A DNA stretch of 64,000 nucleotides from Roseibium sediminicola (lineage in GTDB: Bacteria > Pseudomonadota > Alphaproteobacteria > Rhizobiales > Stappiaceae): contig NZ_JALNMJ010000002.1 of NCBI RefSeq assembly GCF_023156505.1, forward strand, positions 330,392 through 394,391, written 5' to 3'. Both the position numbers and the translations under genes were made by a program. This document shows positions 17,918 through 25,612 of this stretch, piece by piece (within the stretch, counting starts at the first letter, position 1; every line of letters begins with the position of its first letter). The notes beneath the pieces are model-generated. The model ran no database searches, was not told where the DNA came from, and saw only the letters and a list, made by a program, of their open reading frames with translations.

Positions 17918-18735
17918 AGCGCGTCCACTCCCTGATGCGCCCACCGGAACAGCCGGCGAGAGGCTTGCAAAAGCAGAAGGTCAAGCAGGAACCCGAGCAG
18001 TGTGATCCAGACAACGTAGGGCAGGATCACGTCCATCGCGAGATAGCGCCGCACAAGGAAGATCCGATAGCCGAGACCGGAAGTGGACGCGATTGCCTCA
18101 GCGGATATCAGGAAGATCCAGGCCGGCACGAGCCCGAGACGGAGCGCGGTGATCAGTCTGGGGAGGAGCTGCGGCAAAACAAGTCGCGTCACCATCTGCC
18201 AGACCGAAGCGCCGAGCGTTTCCGCCTTGATGATCATTTCCCGGGGAATGTCGAGCACGGCCTGGGCCATGGACCGGATCATCACCGGAGCGGTGCCGAT
18301 AACGATCAGCGCGATCTTGGCGAGTTCACCGAGCCCGAAGGTGATGAACAGGATCGGCAGGATGGTGATCGGCGGGATCAGCGAAAACGTGGCGAGATAG
18401 GGTGCGAGCGCACTTCGCACATGGGGAATAAAGCCGATGGCGATGCCAAGAGACAGCGCCAGCACCGTCGAGACGGCCATGCCGGTGCCGAGGCGCCAGA
18501 GACTGTCAAACGTGTCGAGCCAGAGCAGCAGATCGCCGGAGCGCCGGTCAGGCACGGTTGCCATGCGCCAGAACGCGGCCGCCATGCTGTCCAGCGAGGG
18601 CAGCAGCTTGTCCGCAGGGTTGTCGAGCCGCCGGTAATGGCTGGCAACCGAGTAGGCGATCACGGTGGCCGCGAAGGGCAGCAGCCCCAGTGCCAAGGCC
18701 GTGAGCCTGGACGGTTTCCGGTTGATGATGCGCAT
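17914..18735 (-). CDS. permease of the guanidine-associated ABC transporter
   Basis: The 273-residue BPD_transp_1 permease of the NitT/TauT type has six or so hydrophobic helices and the cytoplasmic EAA-like loop E-T-L-G-A-S-V-W-Q. The ATG at 18735 is preceded by AGAGGCGG and starts directly before the first helix; the frame is open further upstream, but that part is not hydrophobic. A single permease gene implies a homodimeric channel. It lies between the binding-protein gene (69 nt upstream) and the ATPase gene. Confidence 0.87.
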   Translation of the reverse strand: MRIINRKPSRLTALALGLLPFAATVIAYSVASHYRRLDNPADKLLPSLDSMAAAFWRMATVPDRRSGDLLLWLDTFDSLWRLGTGMAVSTVLALSLGIAIGFIPHVRSALAPYLATFSLIPPITILPILFITFGLGELAKIALIVIGTAPVMIRSMAQAVLDIPREMIIKAETLGASVWQMVTRLVLPQLLPRLITALRLGLVPAWIFLISAEAIASTSGLGYRIFLVRRYLAMDVILPYVVWITLLGFLLDLLLLQASRRLFRWAHQGVDAL

Positions 18736-18804
18736 GAAGGTGGTCCGCCTCTGGAAAGTGGCCCGGCACTCCAGGCGCCGGGCCAGGGAAATCAAGGTCG
18801 GAAA

Positions 18805-19875
18805 TCAGAGCGTGCCGTCTGCCGCCATGGTCATGAAACTGGGGTCGAATTTAAGCTTCACATTGGCCGCGTCGCCGTAAACAGAGCCGTCCGGGAAGGA
18901 AACGCCAACAAATTCCGGGCTTGGAGCGCCTTCGCCGAGAATGCCTTTTTCAAACAGGAATTCGGCAACGAACTTCATGGTCTTCGGCATCTCCGCGGAT
19001 TTGGTGAAGGCTACCGCGTCTTCGGGCGTGAAGAACATCTTGGTGGTGGCGAGCTGGGCGTCGTAACCGGCCAGGTCCGTTCCCGACGCTTCCGCCATGG
19101 CAGTGCGCGCGGCGACACCTTCATCGCTGTCGGAGGACATGATCGCCATCAACTCGTACCAGGCGCCGGTCAAAGCCTTGCCGAAATCCGGGTTGTCGGC
19201 GAGTGTCTCGGTATTGACCATCATGATATCGATGATCTCACCCGGAATGCCGGCGCTGTCGAACACCTTGGTAGCATTCGGCTGGGCCTCGATCTCCGAC
19301 AGAAGCGGGTTCCAGGTGACAACGGCCGTCACGTCATCTGTCTGGTAAGCCGCGATCATGTCGGCGTCGGACGTGTTGACGACGGTCAGGTCCTGTTCGC
19401 TAAGGCCAACCGTATCAAGGGCGCGGGCCAGCAGGTAATGGGAGACGGACAATTCCACCAGATTGACGGTCTGTCCCTTGATGTCGGCAAGCTCGGTCTT
19501 GTCCTTCAGGATGATGCCGTCATTGCCGTTGGAATAGTCCCCGACGATCAGAGCGGTGGTGTCGACACCGCCGCCGGCAGGGATCGAGAGGGCGTCCATA
19601 TTGGTCATGGAACAGCCGTCATATTCGCCGGCCGTGTACTGGTTGATGGATTCGACATAGTCGTTGATCTGCACGATCTCGACGCTGATGCCGTATTTGT
19701 CTGCCCATTTTTTCATGAGCCCGCTGTCCTGCAGATAGCCCCAGGGCATCCAGCCGACATAGATCGACCAGCAGACCTTGAAGTCCGTTTTGACTTCGGC
19801 TTTGGCGGGGGTAAGGGACAGCGGCAAGCTTAGCGCTGCGGCGAGGAGGGTGGCTTTGGCAATCGATTTCAGCAT
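18805..19875 (-). CDS. periplasmic binding protein of the guanidine-associated ABC transporter
   Basis: The 356-residue protein has a signal peptide cleaved after A-K-A near residue 26. The mature N-terminus, K-T-D-F-K-V-C-W-S-I-Y-V-G-W-M-P-W, matches the group usually annotated as putative urea ABC transporter substrate-binding protein of the urea-carboxylase region. That region is now understood as guanidine carboxylase, which makes guanidine the likely ligand. It is the first gene after the riboswitch. The ATG at 19875 follows AGGAGA with 9-nt spacing. Confidence 0.88.
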   Translation of the reverse strand: MLKSIAKATLLAAALSLPLSLTPAKAEVKTDFKVCWSIYVGWMPWGYLQDSGLMKKWADKYGISVEIVQINDYVESINQYTAGEYDGCSMTNMDALSIPAGGGVDTTALIVGDYSNGNDGIILKDKTELADIKGQTVNLVELSVSHYLLARALDTVGLSEQDLTVVNTSDADMIAAYQTDDVTAVVTWNPLLSEIEAQPNATKVFDSAGIPGEIIDIMMVNTETLADNPDFGKALTGAWYELMAIMSSDSDEGVAARTAMAEASGTDLAGYDAQLATTKMFFTPEDAVAFTKSAEMPKTMKFVAEFLFEKGILGEGAPSPEFVGVSFPDGSVYGDAANVKLKFDPSFMTMAADGTL

Positions 19876-19977
19876 CTGTGCGCGTCTCCTGTCTTGGGCC
19901 GAACCCTTATCGGTCCGACGTCCGTCATGAGATTTCTGCGCACGTCCGGGAGCCAGGTTCGCGCGCGCGAAACCTCG

Positions 19978-20100
19978 TGCAGTTGTCTCCCGGGTTTTTG
20001 TCCCGCCGTGTCACCGGCCTATCTGGGCATGGCGCCCTTGTGACCGGCTTGCACCTCTCGGTCCTGTGTCGTTGCCGACCGGATCCCTAGGCGCGCTGCA
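19978..20100 (-). promoter_or_regulatory. guanidine-I (ykkC) riboswitch
   Basis: Read on the minus strand, the leader contains the ykkC core in order: CTAGGGATCCGG, a variable hairpin, GGACCGAGAGGT (20064-20053), a long imperfect helix, then ACACGGCGGGAC (20011-20000), an A-run, and CCCGGGAGA (19994-19986). TGCAG at 20100-20096 can pair with CTGCA at 19982-19978 to close the aptamer. Downstream, GGCTCCCGG (19954-19946) is complementary to the terminal CCGGGAG and could form an alternative helix. The core is that of the guanidine-sensing class. It precedes the transporter and hydrolase genes and should turn them on when guanidine is present. Confidence 0.9.
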
Positions 20101-20397
20101 CTCCATCAAACAAAGCAAGGGAGGTGCCAAAATGCCTCATGGAGAATTAGACGCATTAAAAACAGCGATTTGATGGGGTTGGTTTAAGTATAGAATTAGC
20201 AGCAAGCAGCCTTTTGACTGGGAATTGATCAAAAACCGGGCATGAGTGAACAATAGACAGTCATGCCTGCCGATCCTGTGTAGCGATGAGGAGAATGTTG
20301 CCGCATCAATCGCATGGCGCTGACTGCAGAATTCGCCTTTGGACTTGGTCAACTCAAGGTATATTATGCAAAATTATTGAACCGTGAGGTTAGCGCC
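20101..20397. other. divergent intergenic region
   Basis: The 297 bases between the riboswitch and the endonuclease-family gene are clearly more AT-rich than their surroundings and must carry the promoters for both directions. I see no gene and no strong palindrome. A plus-strand frame from 20314 merely extends the following gene upstream. Confidence 0.5.
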
Positions 20398-21519
20398 ATG
20401 CCCTTTTATCACGGACTGAAATACTATGAGCACGACCCGGCCAAGGGCGATTTTCCGAATTATCCGGACAAGCAAAACTGGATTGCCAGCCGTCTGCTAA
20501 CGCTGCGCAAGGATCTGAACGAGTCCATCACCAGCTTGCGCCAGGCGCGCTCGCTGATCATCGGCAGCTGGAATATCCGTGCCTTCGACGACGGCGCGCC
20601 TCGGCTGGATGAAAGCTATCACTATATCGCGGAGATCATCAGCACCTTCGACATCTGCGCTATCCAGGAGGTAAAGGGCGACCTGGCACCGCTGGACCGG
20701 TTGCGCAAACTGCTCGGGCCCAGCTGGGACTATTTCGTCTCCGATGTCTCTACCCACAAGGGCGGCAACAATGAGCGCATGGCGTTCATGTACAACACGA
20801 GCCGTGTGAATTTCCGGCGGCTCATCGGGGAGCTGGTGATTGATCCGGACGATCTGGCAGGTGCCGACCAGTTCGCGCGCTCGCCCATGTTCGCGGCGTT
20901 CCAGGCCGGCTGGTTCCGTTTCTGCCTGTGTTCCACGCACGTGATTTTCGGCGGCGACACGGAAGAAAAAAAGGCCATGCGCGCCGACGAGATCCGCGCC
21001 ATCACCAAAATGCTGGTCAGCCGTGCCAAGAAGGAGGATCAGGTCTATATCTTCCTCGGCGACATGAATATTGAAAGCCTGAACGGGCCGATCATGCAGG
21101 CGCTGCGCGACAGCCGCATGGTGGTGCCGGAATTTCCGTCGACCAACATGACCGGTGACCGGTTTTACGACCAGATGGCTTTTACCGACAAGGGCGCCGC
21201 CACACGCAAGACACGTCTGTTGCGGCATGGTGTTTTCGACTGGCGCCGAGCCGTCTTCGGGCCCTATCCCCAGGACGAATTCGATATGTTGCCGGATGGC
21301 GAGAAACAGGGGGCCCGCCGCCGGATTTCACATACCGATATGCTTGCCCATTACGAACCGATCTGCGTGGCGCAGCGCGCCGCCGTCGGCAAGGAGCCCT
21401 ATGCCGATTTTTCCCGAAGCTACGGTCTCTGGACAACCTTCGAGATGTCGGACCATCTGCCGATCTGGATTGAACTCGAGATCGATTATTCGGACGACTA
21501 TCTCGCAAGGTATCTTTGA
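20398..21519 (+). CDS. endonuclease/exonuclease/phosphatase (EEP) family protein
   Basis: The 373-residue protein has the EEP (DNase I-like) fold signatures: S-W-N-I-R, catalytic Glu in I-Q-E-V-K-G, G-D-M-N and the terminal S-D-H-L-P-I-W. The four metal/catalytic motifs are complete, so it is probably an active Mg-dependent phosphodiesterase, but substrate (DNA, RNA or lipid head group) cannot be told. No signal peptide is present. The ATG at 20398 follows GAGG with 8-nt spacing. It is a monocistronic gene between the divergent guanidine unit and the convergent cox cluster. Confidence 0.85.
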   Translation: MPFYHGLKYYEHDPAKGDFPNYPDKQNWIASRLLTLRKDLNESITSLRQARSLIIGSWNIRAFDDGAPRLDESYHYIAEIISTFDICAIQEVKGDLAPLDRLRKLLGPSWDYFVSDVSTHKGGNNERMAFMYNTSRVNFRRLIGELVIDPDDLAGADQFARSPMFAAFQAGWFRFCLCSTHVIFGGDTEEKKAMRADEIRAITKMLVSRAKKEDQVYIFLGDMNIESLNGPIMQALRDSRMVVPEFPSTNMTGDRFYDQMAFTDKGAATRKTRLLRHGVFDWRRAVFGPYPQDEFDMLPDGEKQGARRRISHTDMLAHYEPICVAQRAAVGKEPYADFSRSYGLWTTFEMSDHLPIWIELEIDYSDDYLARYL

Positions 21520-21568
21520 AAGGTGGCAACCGGCAGCAGTTGATCAGGCGCCTTCAGGAACCGAGGGC

Positions 21569-21754
21569 CTAACCGCCGAAAGTGCAGATCTGCAGAAGCG
21601 GCGCCAGGTGTCTGTCCGTGAGGCCGAAGCAGCAGGAATGCGCCACCAGCAGGAAGGCGGTCAGCGCGGAGCCAGTGCCGAGCGCCAGCAGCAGTGACGG
21701 ATCCCGCGTAAAATCCTCAAAGCCGGTCTTCCGGCGGATGTCTGCCTGTGTCAT
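21569..21754 (-). CDS. 61-aa single-pass membrane peptide at the end of the cox cluster
   Basis: The 61-codon frame starts behind AGGATGAAG and encodes a polar N-terminus, one hydrophobic segment (about 20-42) with a Cys-Cys pair, and a short tail. It lies 60 nt after coxG on the same strand and may be its last gene. I recognise no family. The amino acid pattern looks protein-like, but the short length keeps this uncertain. Confidence 0.5.
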   Translation of the reverse strand: MTQADIRRKTGFEDFTRDPSLLLALGTGSALTAFLLVAHSCCFGLTDRHLAPLLQICTFGG

Positions 21755-21814
21755 CTCTTCATCCTATTGCGTATCCCGGATCTACGCCAGGCAAAGGAGC
21801 CTGGCGCACTCAAG

Positions 21815-22393
21815 TCACTGCGCGGGTTCGGAAGTTTTGTCAGCGTCTGCTTCCTGTTTCTTGCCACCGAACAATCCGCCGAGCCAACCCTTCTTTTCGG
21901 CCGCCGCAGAAGCGTCGGGTAGGGCGTCACCGGCCTCCTCTTTAGCGGCCGCTGGGGCAACCTGTTCCCCAAAGGCGGTAAAGAATTCACCAGCGAGGCG
22001 TTTTGCAGTGGAGTCGATCAGGCGCGCACCGAGTTGAGCGAGCTTGCCGCCGACCTTTGCGTCGACGTCGTAATGCAGGATGGTCGCCTCGAGGCCGTCT
22101 TCCTCAAGACGGACCTTGGCGCCGCCGCGCGCAAATCCGGCAACACCGCCCGAACCTTCGCCTTCGATGGTGTAGCCATTGGGCGGGTCCAGATCCTTAA
22201 GCGTGACCTTGCCGCCGAAAGTCGCCTTGACCGGCCCGACCTTCAGCTTGACCTTGGCCTCCAGCTCCGTCGCCGAATGCTTGATCAGCTCCTCGCAGCC
22301 GGGGATGGCAGCTTTCAGTACTTCCGGATCATTGAGAGCTTCCCAAACCTTGTCCCTGGGCGCCGCGATGCGCTGGCTGTCGTTCATCTGCAT
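21815..22393 (-). CDS. coxG: CoxG-like SRPBCC protein of CO dehydrogenase maturation
   Basis: The 192-residue protein belongs to the CoxG branch of the START/SRPBCC fold (carbon monoxide dehydrogenase subunit G). It opens with a typical R-I-A-A-P-R-D-K-V-W-E-A-L-N-D-P-E-V-L and has I-P-G-C-E-E-L near residue 33. The C-terminus is a low-complexity Ala/Glu/Lys segment ending in W-L-G-G-L-F-G-G-K, a short amphipathic tail that in this family may anchor the enzyme at the membrane. GGAG precedes the start. It follows coxF in the order seen in Afipia (Oligotropha) carboxidovorans. Confidence 0.92.
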   Translation of the reverse strand: MQMNDSQRIAAPRDKVWEALNDPEVLKAAIPGCEELIKHSATELEAKVKLKVGPVKATFGGKVTLKDLDPPNGYTIEGEGSGGVAGFARGGAKVRLEEDGLEATILHYDVDAKVGGKLAQLGARLIDSTAKRLAGEFFTAFGEQVAPAAAKEEAGDALPDASAAAEKKGWLGGLFGGKKQEADADKTSEPAQ

Positions 22394-22414
22394 GGACGTT
22401 GCTCCAATCCGTGT

Positions 22415-23287
22415 TCATAAGTGGTGAATGGTGGTCTGGCGCTGGTTGCTGCGCCGGATCATCAGGAGCTCGGCCAGAATGGAAAGCGCGATTTCCTCCG
22501 GAGTGATTGCTCCAAGATCGAGACCCGCTGGTCCCTTGATCCGCCCGATGTCCTTTTCCGAAAGGCCTTTTTCCAGAAGCTTGACCATGAGCGCGGCCAG
22601 CTTGCGCCGGCTGCCGACAAAACCGACATGCCTGACGGGTGTCGCAAGAGCCGCTGCAAGGGCCGCCAGATCGCCGCGCCCTTGGGTGGAAACGATCACG
22701 TAGGTTTCGCCATTGCCGGCAGGGGCATCGACAAAGCCATCTATCAGGCGGGCGGATGTTTCGAACGGCGCAAGGTCTTCGCCTTGGGCGCAAACGGTTA
22801 TGTCGAACCCGATGGTCGGGGCCTGGGCGGCCAGCGCCTGCGCCACCGGACTGGCGCCGTAGATGACCAGGGAAGGGCGGGGCAGGACCGGCTCGATGAA
22901 AATATCCATCGTGCCCTGGCTCGGACACATGTTTTTCGCGAAATGCACGCCTTCCCGTTCCTCGCCGGGTGAGACGCCGAGTTCGTCCAGCAGTTCTTCC
23001 GGGCGAATGGAAATCAGCCTGGTTTCACCGTCCTCGAAGGATGCCCTTGCCGCCTTGAGGACAGCTGCCCGGGCGCAGCCACCACCGATCCAGCCGGCAG
23101 CGATCGATCCATCCGCGGCGATGACAGCCTTTGCCCCCGCTTTTGCCGCGGTGACGGAAATTGTGCGGACTACCGTCGCAAGAACAAAAGGTTGGCTGTC
23201 TTCCTTCAACCGGCTCATCAAGGATGACAGATCGCTGGTGAGCTCGGGCGCAGCATTCGAGTGAGACCCTGGAATGGAATGTTTCAT
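22415..23287 (-). CDS. coxF: XdhC/CoxI-family Moco chaperone of CO dehydrogenase
   Basis: The 290-residue protein has the two XdhC-family domains: an N-terminal domain with S-V-T-A-A-K-A-G and G-W-I-G-G-G-C-A, and a C-terminal Rossmann domain with V-I-Y-G-A-S-P-V-A and G-F-V-G-S-R-R-K. It probably matures the Mo-Cu cofactor or inserts it into CoxL. The position between coxE and coxG corresponds to coxF of A. carboxidovorans. The ATG at 23287 follows GGGAGA; an ATG at 23302 is less well placed. Confidence 0.88.
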   Translation of the reverse strand: MKHSIPGSHSNAAPELTSDLSSLMSRLKEDSQPFVLATVVRTISVTAAKAGAKAVIAADGSIAAGWIGGGCARAAVLKAARASFEDGETRLISIRPEELLDELGVSPGEEREGVHFAKNMCPSQGTMDIFIEPVLPRPSLVIYGASPVAQALAAQAPTIGFDITVCAQGEDLAPFETSARLIDGFVDAPAGNGETYVIVSTQGRGDLAALAAALATPVRHVGFVGSRRKLAALMVKLLEKGLSEKDIGRIKGPAGLDLGAITPEEIALSILAELLMIRRSNQRQTTIHHL

Positions 23288-23305
23288 CGGTATGTCTCCC
23301 ATGGA

Positions 23306-24505
23306 TCAGAGCCTAGCCAGATAGGGTTCAAGAGCGGCGAGGCTGTCCAGATTGTGGGCTGGCGCGAACAGGTCGACATGGGGCAGGGCTGCTTGCATGC
23401 CGCTGGTAACAGGCTCGTAGCCGTCCCAACCCAGCATTGGATTCAGCCAGACGATGCGGCGGCAGCGGCGTCGCAGCCGGGCCATCTCGGCCCCCAATAT
23501 TTCCGGCGCGCATGTGTCGTAACCGTCCGAGAGGATCATGACGCAGGTGCGCGAATGGATCACGCGCGCGGCGTGCCAGCGGTTGAAGTCGGAGAGCGCT
23601 TCACCGATTTTCGTGCCGCCGCCGACGCCCTGGGCCATCAGGCCCATCCGGTCGAGGGCACGGCCGGCGTCGCGTTCGGACAGAGCGGAGGACACATGCA
23701 CCAGACGGGTGTGGAACAGGAAGGCTTCGGCCTCGCGGAAGTTGTCCAGAATGCCATGCACGAAGCGGGTGAAAACGCCGGTGTAATTGTTCATGGAGCC
23801 GGACGCATCGAGCAGGATCACAAGACGGAGCTGCCGTTCGCGCGGTCCCTTGTGCACAAGGTCGATCGGCGTGCCGCCATGGGCGATCGAATGACGGATC
23901 GTTCGCCTGAGGTCCAGCCTGGGGCCCTTGCGCTTTTGCCGGTCCCGTCGTGTCAAACGCACACGCATGGAACGCGCGAGCCGCTCCGCCAGATCGTGAG
24001 CCTTTTTCAGAGCGTCCGGGTCCTGAATGTCGCGGAAGTCCACTTGGCCCAGGTTATCGGCGATGCTTGCGCCTTCCCGACGTCTGGACGGCGTGTCATC
24101 GCTCGCCTCGTCCTCTTCGCCGGGGCGACGATCCACGTCGCCTGCGATCGTGTCCTGCCGCGCGCCCTGGGCGTCGACGAGTTCCCGAATGGTCTTCATG
24201 CCCTTCTTGGGGCTGGTTCCGGTCACCTTCACACCGGACTTGACACCCCGTCCGAGCCAATAGGCGTCGAAGAGGTCATCGAAACGTTGCCAGTCCGACA
24301 GGCGCCCGCAGAAGAGCGAGCGAAAGGCCGCCCTCAGAGCTGCAGGCCTTTGTACCAGTGGCGACATCAGCAGGGTTGCCGCATCTCCAGTCTCCGCCAG
24401 TCCCACCTTGAAGCCGCTGTCGCGCAGCGAGCGGACAAACCCGGCCAGCCGCAGTCTGAGCACGGCACCGATATCCTCATGGGTTTCAAGGGGGAGGGCG
24501 GTCAT
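23306..24505 (-). CDS. coxE: CoxE, von Willebrand factor A domain protein for CO dehydrogenase maturation
   Basis: The 399-residue protein has a helical N-terminal part, an acidic/basic linker near 120-150 and a C-terminal VWA domain with the MIDAS motif D-A-S-G-S-M at 233-238. The family partners with the MoxR-type AAA+ protein CoxD to build the copper-sulfur-molybdenum centre. It begins 2 nt before the end of the coxD gene region and is plainly in the same operon. Confidence 0.93.
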   Translation of the reverse strand: MTALPLETHEDIGAVLRLRLAGFVRSLRDSGFKVGLAETGDAATLLMSPLVQRPAALRAAFRSLFCGRLSDWQRFDDLFDAYWLGRGVKSGVKVTGTSPKKGMKTIRELVDAQGARQDTIAGDVDRRPGEEDEASDDTPSRRREGASIADNLGQVDFRDIQDPDALKKAHDLAERLARSMRVRLTRRDRQKRKGPRLDLRRTIRHSIAHGGTPIDLVHKGPRERQLRLVILLDASGSMNNYTGVFTRFVHGILDNFREAEAFLFHTRLVHVSSALSERDAGRALDRMGLMAQGVGGGTKIGEALSDFNRWHAARVIHSRTCVMILSDGYDTCAPEILGAEMARLRRRCRRIVWLNPMLGWDGYEPVTSGMQAALPHVDLFAPAHNLDSLAALEPYLARL

Positions 24506-24507
24506 GG

Positions 24508-25389
24508 TCAGGCCACCTTGCCCAGCAGGCGGTCGGTCACATCCTTTGTGACCCTGGCCCGGTCTTCCCGAGTTTTCAGGACGCAGGCCAGCGTTTCGAA
24601 CACCAGTTCGCGGTTTGCGCCGAGATCCTTTGCGCCAAGCCCCAGAAGCGCGGCCGCCCAGTCGATGGTTTCGGCAACGCCAGGAACCTTGACCAGGTCC
24701 TCCTTGCGCAACTTGCCCATCAATTCTGCGATCTGCAGCGCCAGTGCCGCATCGAGCCCGTCGACCCGGCTCAAGAGGATGCGCGCCTCCCGGTCAGGCG
24801 TCGGGTAGTCGACATAGTGATAAAGGCAACGGCGGCGCAACGCGTCGGAGAGTTCGCGGGTGCCGTTGGAAGTCAGGACAACACGCGGAATGGAGGTCGC
24901 CGTGACTGTTCCGAGTTCGGGAATAGACACCTGGTAATCGGACAGGATTTCAAGGAGAAAGGCCTCGAATTCCTCGTCGGCGCGGTCGATCTCGTCGATC
25001 AGCAGCACCGGTGGCTTTACCTGCCGAATAGAGGCCAGTAGCGGGCGCTCGAGCAGATATTTTTCGGAAAACACAGCCTCTTCAACGCTGTTCGCGTCCG
25101 CCCCCGTGCCTTCGCGCGCCTTGATCGCGAGCAGCTGGCGTTGATAGTTCCACTCGTAAATGGCGTCGGAACGGTCGAGCCCCTCGTAACATTGCAGGCG
25201 GATCAGATCGGTTTTCTCCAGACGCGCCAGCGCCTTGGCGACCTCGGTCTTGCCGACCCCGGCTTCTCCTTCCAGAAGCAGCGGCCGGCCGAGCATGCCG
25301 GTCAGAAGCAGCGCGGTCGCCAGGCCTTCGTCGGCGATGTAGCCGGCCTCAGCGAGTTCCAAAGCGATCTGGTCCTTGGTCTGGGTCAT
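24508..25389 (-). CDS. coxD: CoxD, MoxR-type AAA+ ATPase
   Basis: The 293-residue MoxR-family ATPase has Walker A G-E-A-G-V-G-K-T at 41-48, Walker B L-L-I-D-E-I-D, sensor 1 in L-T-S-N-G-T and an arginine finger region D-A-L-R-R-R. In the known pathway it is needed for insertion of sulfur and copper into the CoxL active site. The ATG at 25389 matches family N-termini. The frame is open further upstream to 25557, but that part is encoded by a hairpin repeat and is not conserved protein. Confidence 0.92.
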   Translation of the reverse strand: MTQTKDQIALELAEAGYIADEGLATALLLTGMLGRPLLLEGEAGVGKTEVAKALARLEKTDLIRLQCYEGLDRSDAIYEWNYQRQLLAIKAREGTGADANSVEEAVFSEKYLLERPLLASIRQVKPPVLLIDEIDRADEEFEAFLLEILSDYQVSIPELGTVTATSIPRVVLTSNGTRELSDALRRRCLYHYVDYPTPDREARILLSRVDGLDAALALQIAELMGKLRKEDLVKVPGVAETIDWAAALLGLGAKDLGANRELVFETLACVLKTREDRARVTKDVTDRLLGKVA

Positions 25390-25420
25390 GGGGGTCCGTT
25401 GTTTCAACCAGTCATTTCCC

Positions 25421-25556
25421 TCGTCATTGCCGGGCTTGACCCGGCAATCCTGCCGTTTCCTCACGCTCCGATCAGCCTCTTTCAAGGAACCGAAGTAACG
25501 GCATGGATCCCCCGATCCTGTCGAGGGCAGGCCCATGGTGGAGCCATGGGACGACA
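25421..25556. repeat. two-hairpin intergenic repeat, copy 1
   Basis: Between coxL and coxD lies ATTGCCGGG-CTTGA-CCCGGCAAT (25426-25448), a perfect 9-bp stem with CTTGA loop. It is followed by GCCGTTTCCT, CGGCATGGATCCC and a second imperfect hairpin ending in GGGACGACA. The same blocks occur at 50339-50455. In copy 2 a G-C pair of the stem has become A-T on both arms, so the structure is conserved. Confidence 0.75.
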
Positions 25557-25612
25557 TACGGAGAAAAACCGCGGACCAGTTTCTGAGGATTTGGTCCGCG
25601 GTGTCTTATGTC

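Noticed and set aside
17935..19833. 632-codon plus-strand frame over the guanidine transporter genes
   Set aside because: It spans three real genes on the other strand, has no start signal, and its composition (many Arg, Gly, His, Gln) is that of an antisense shadow.
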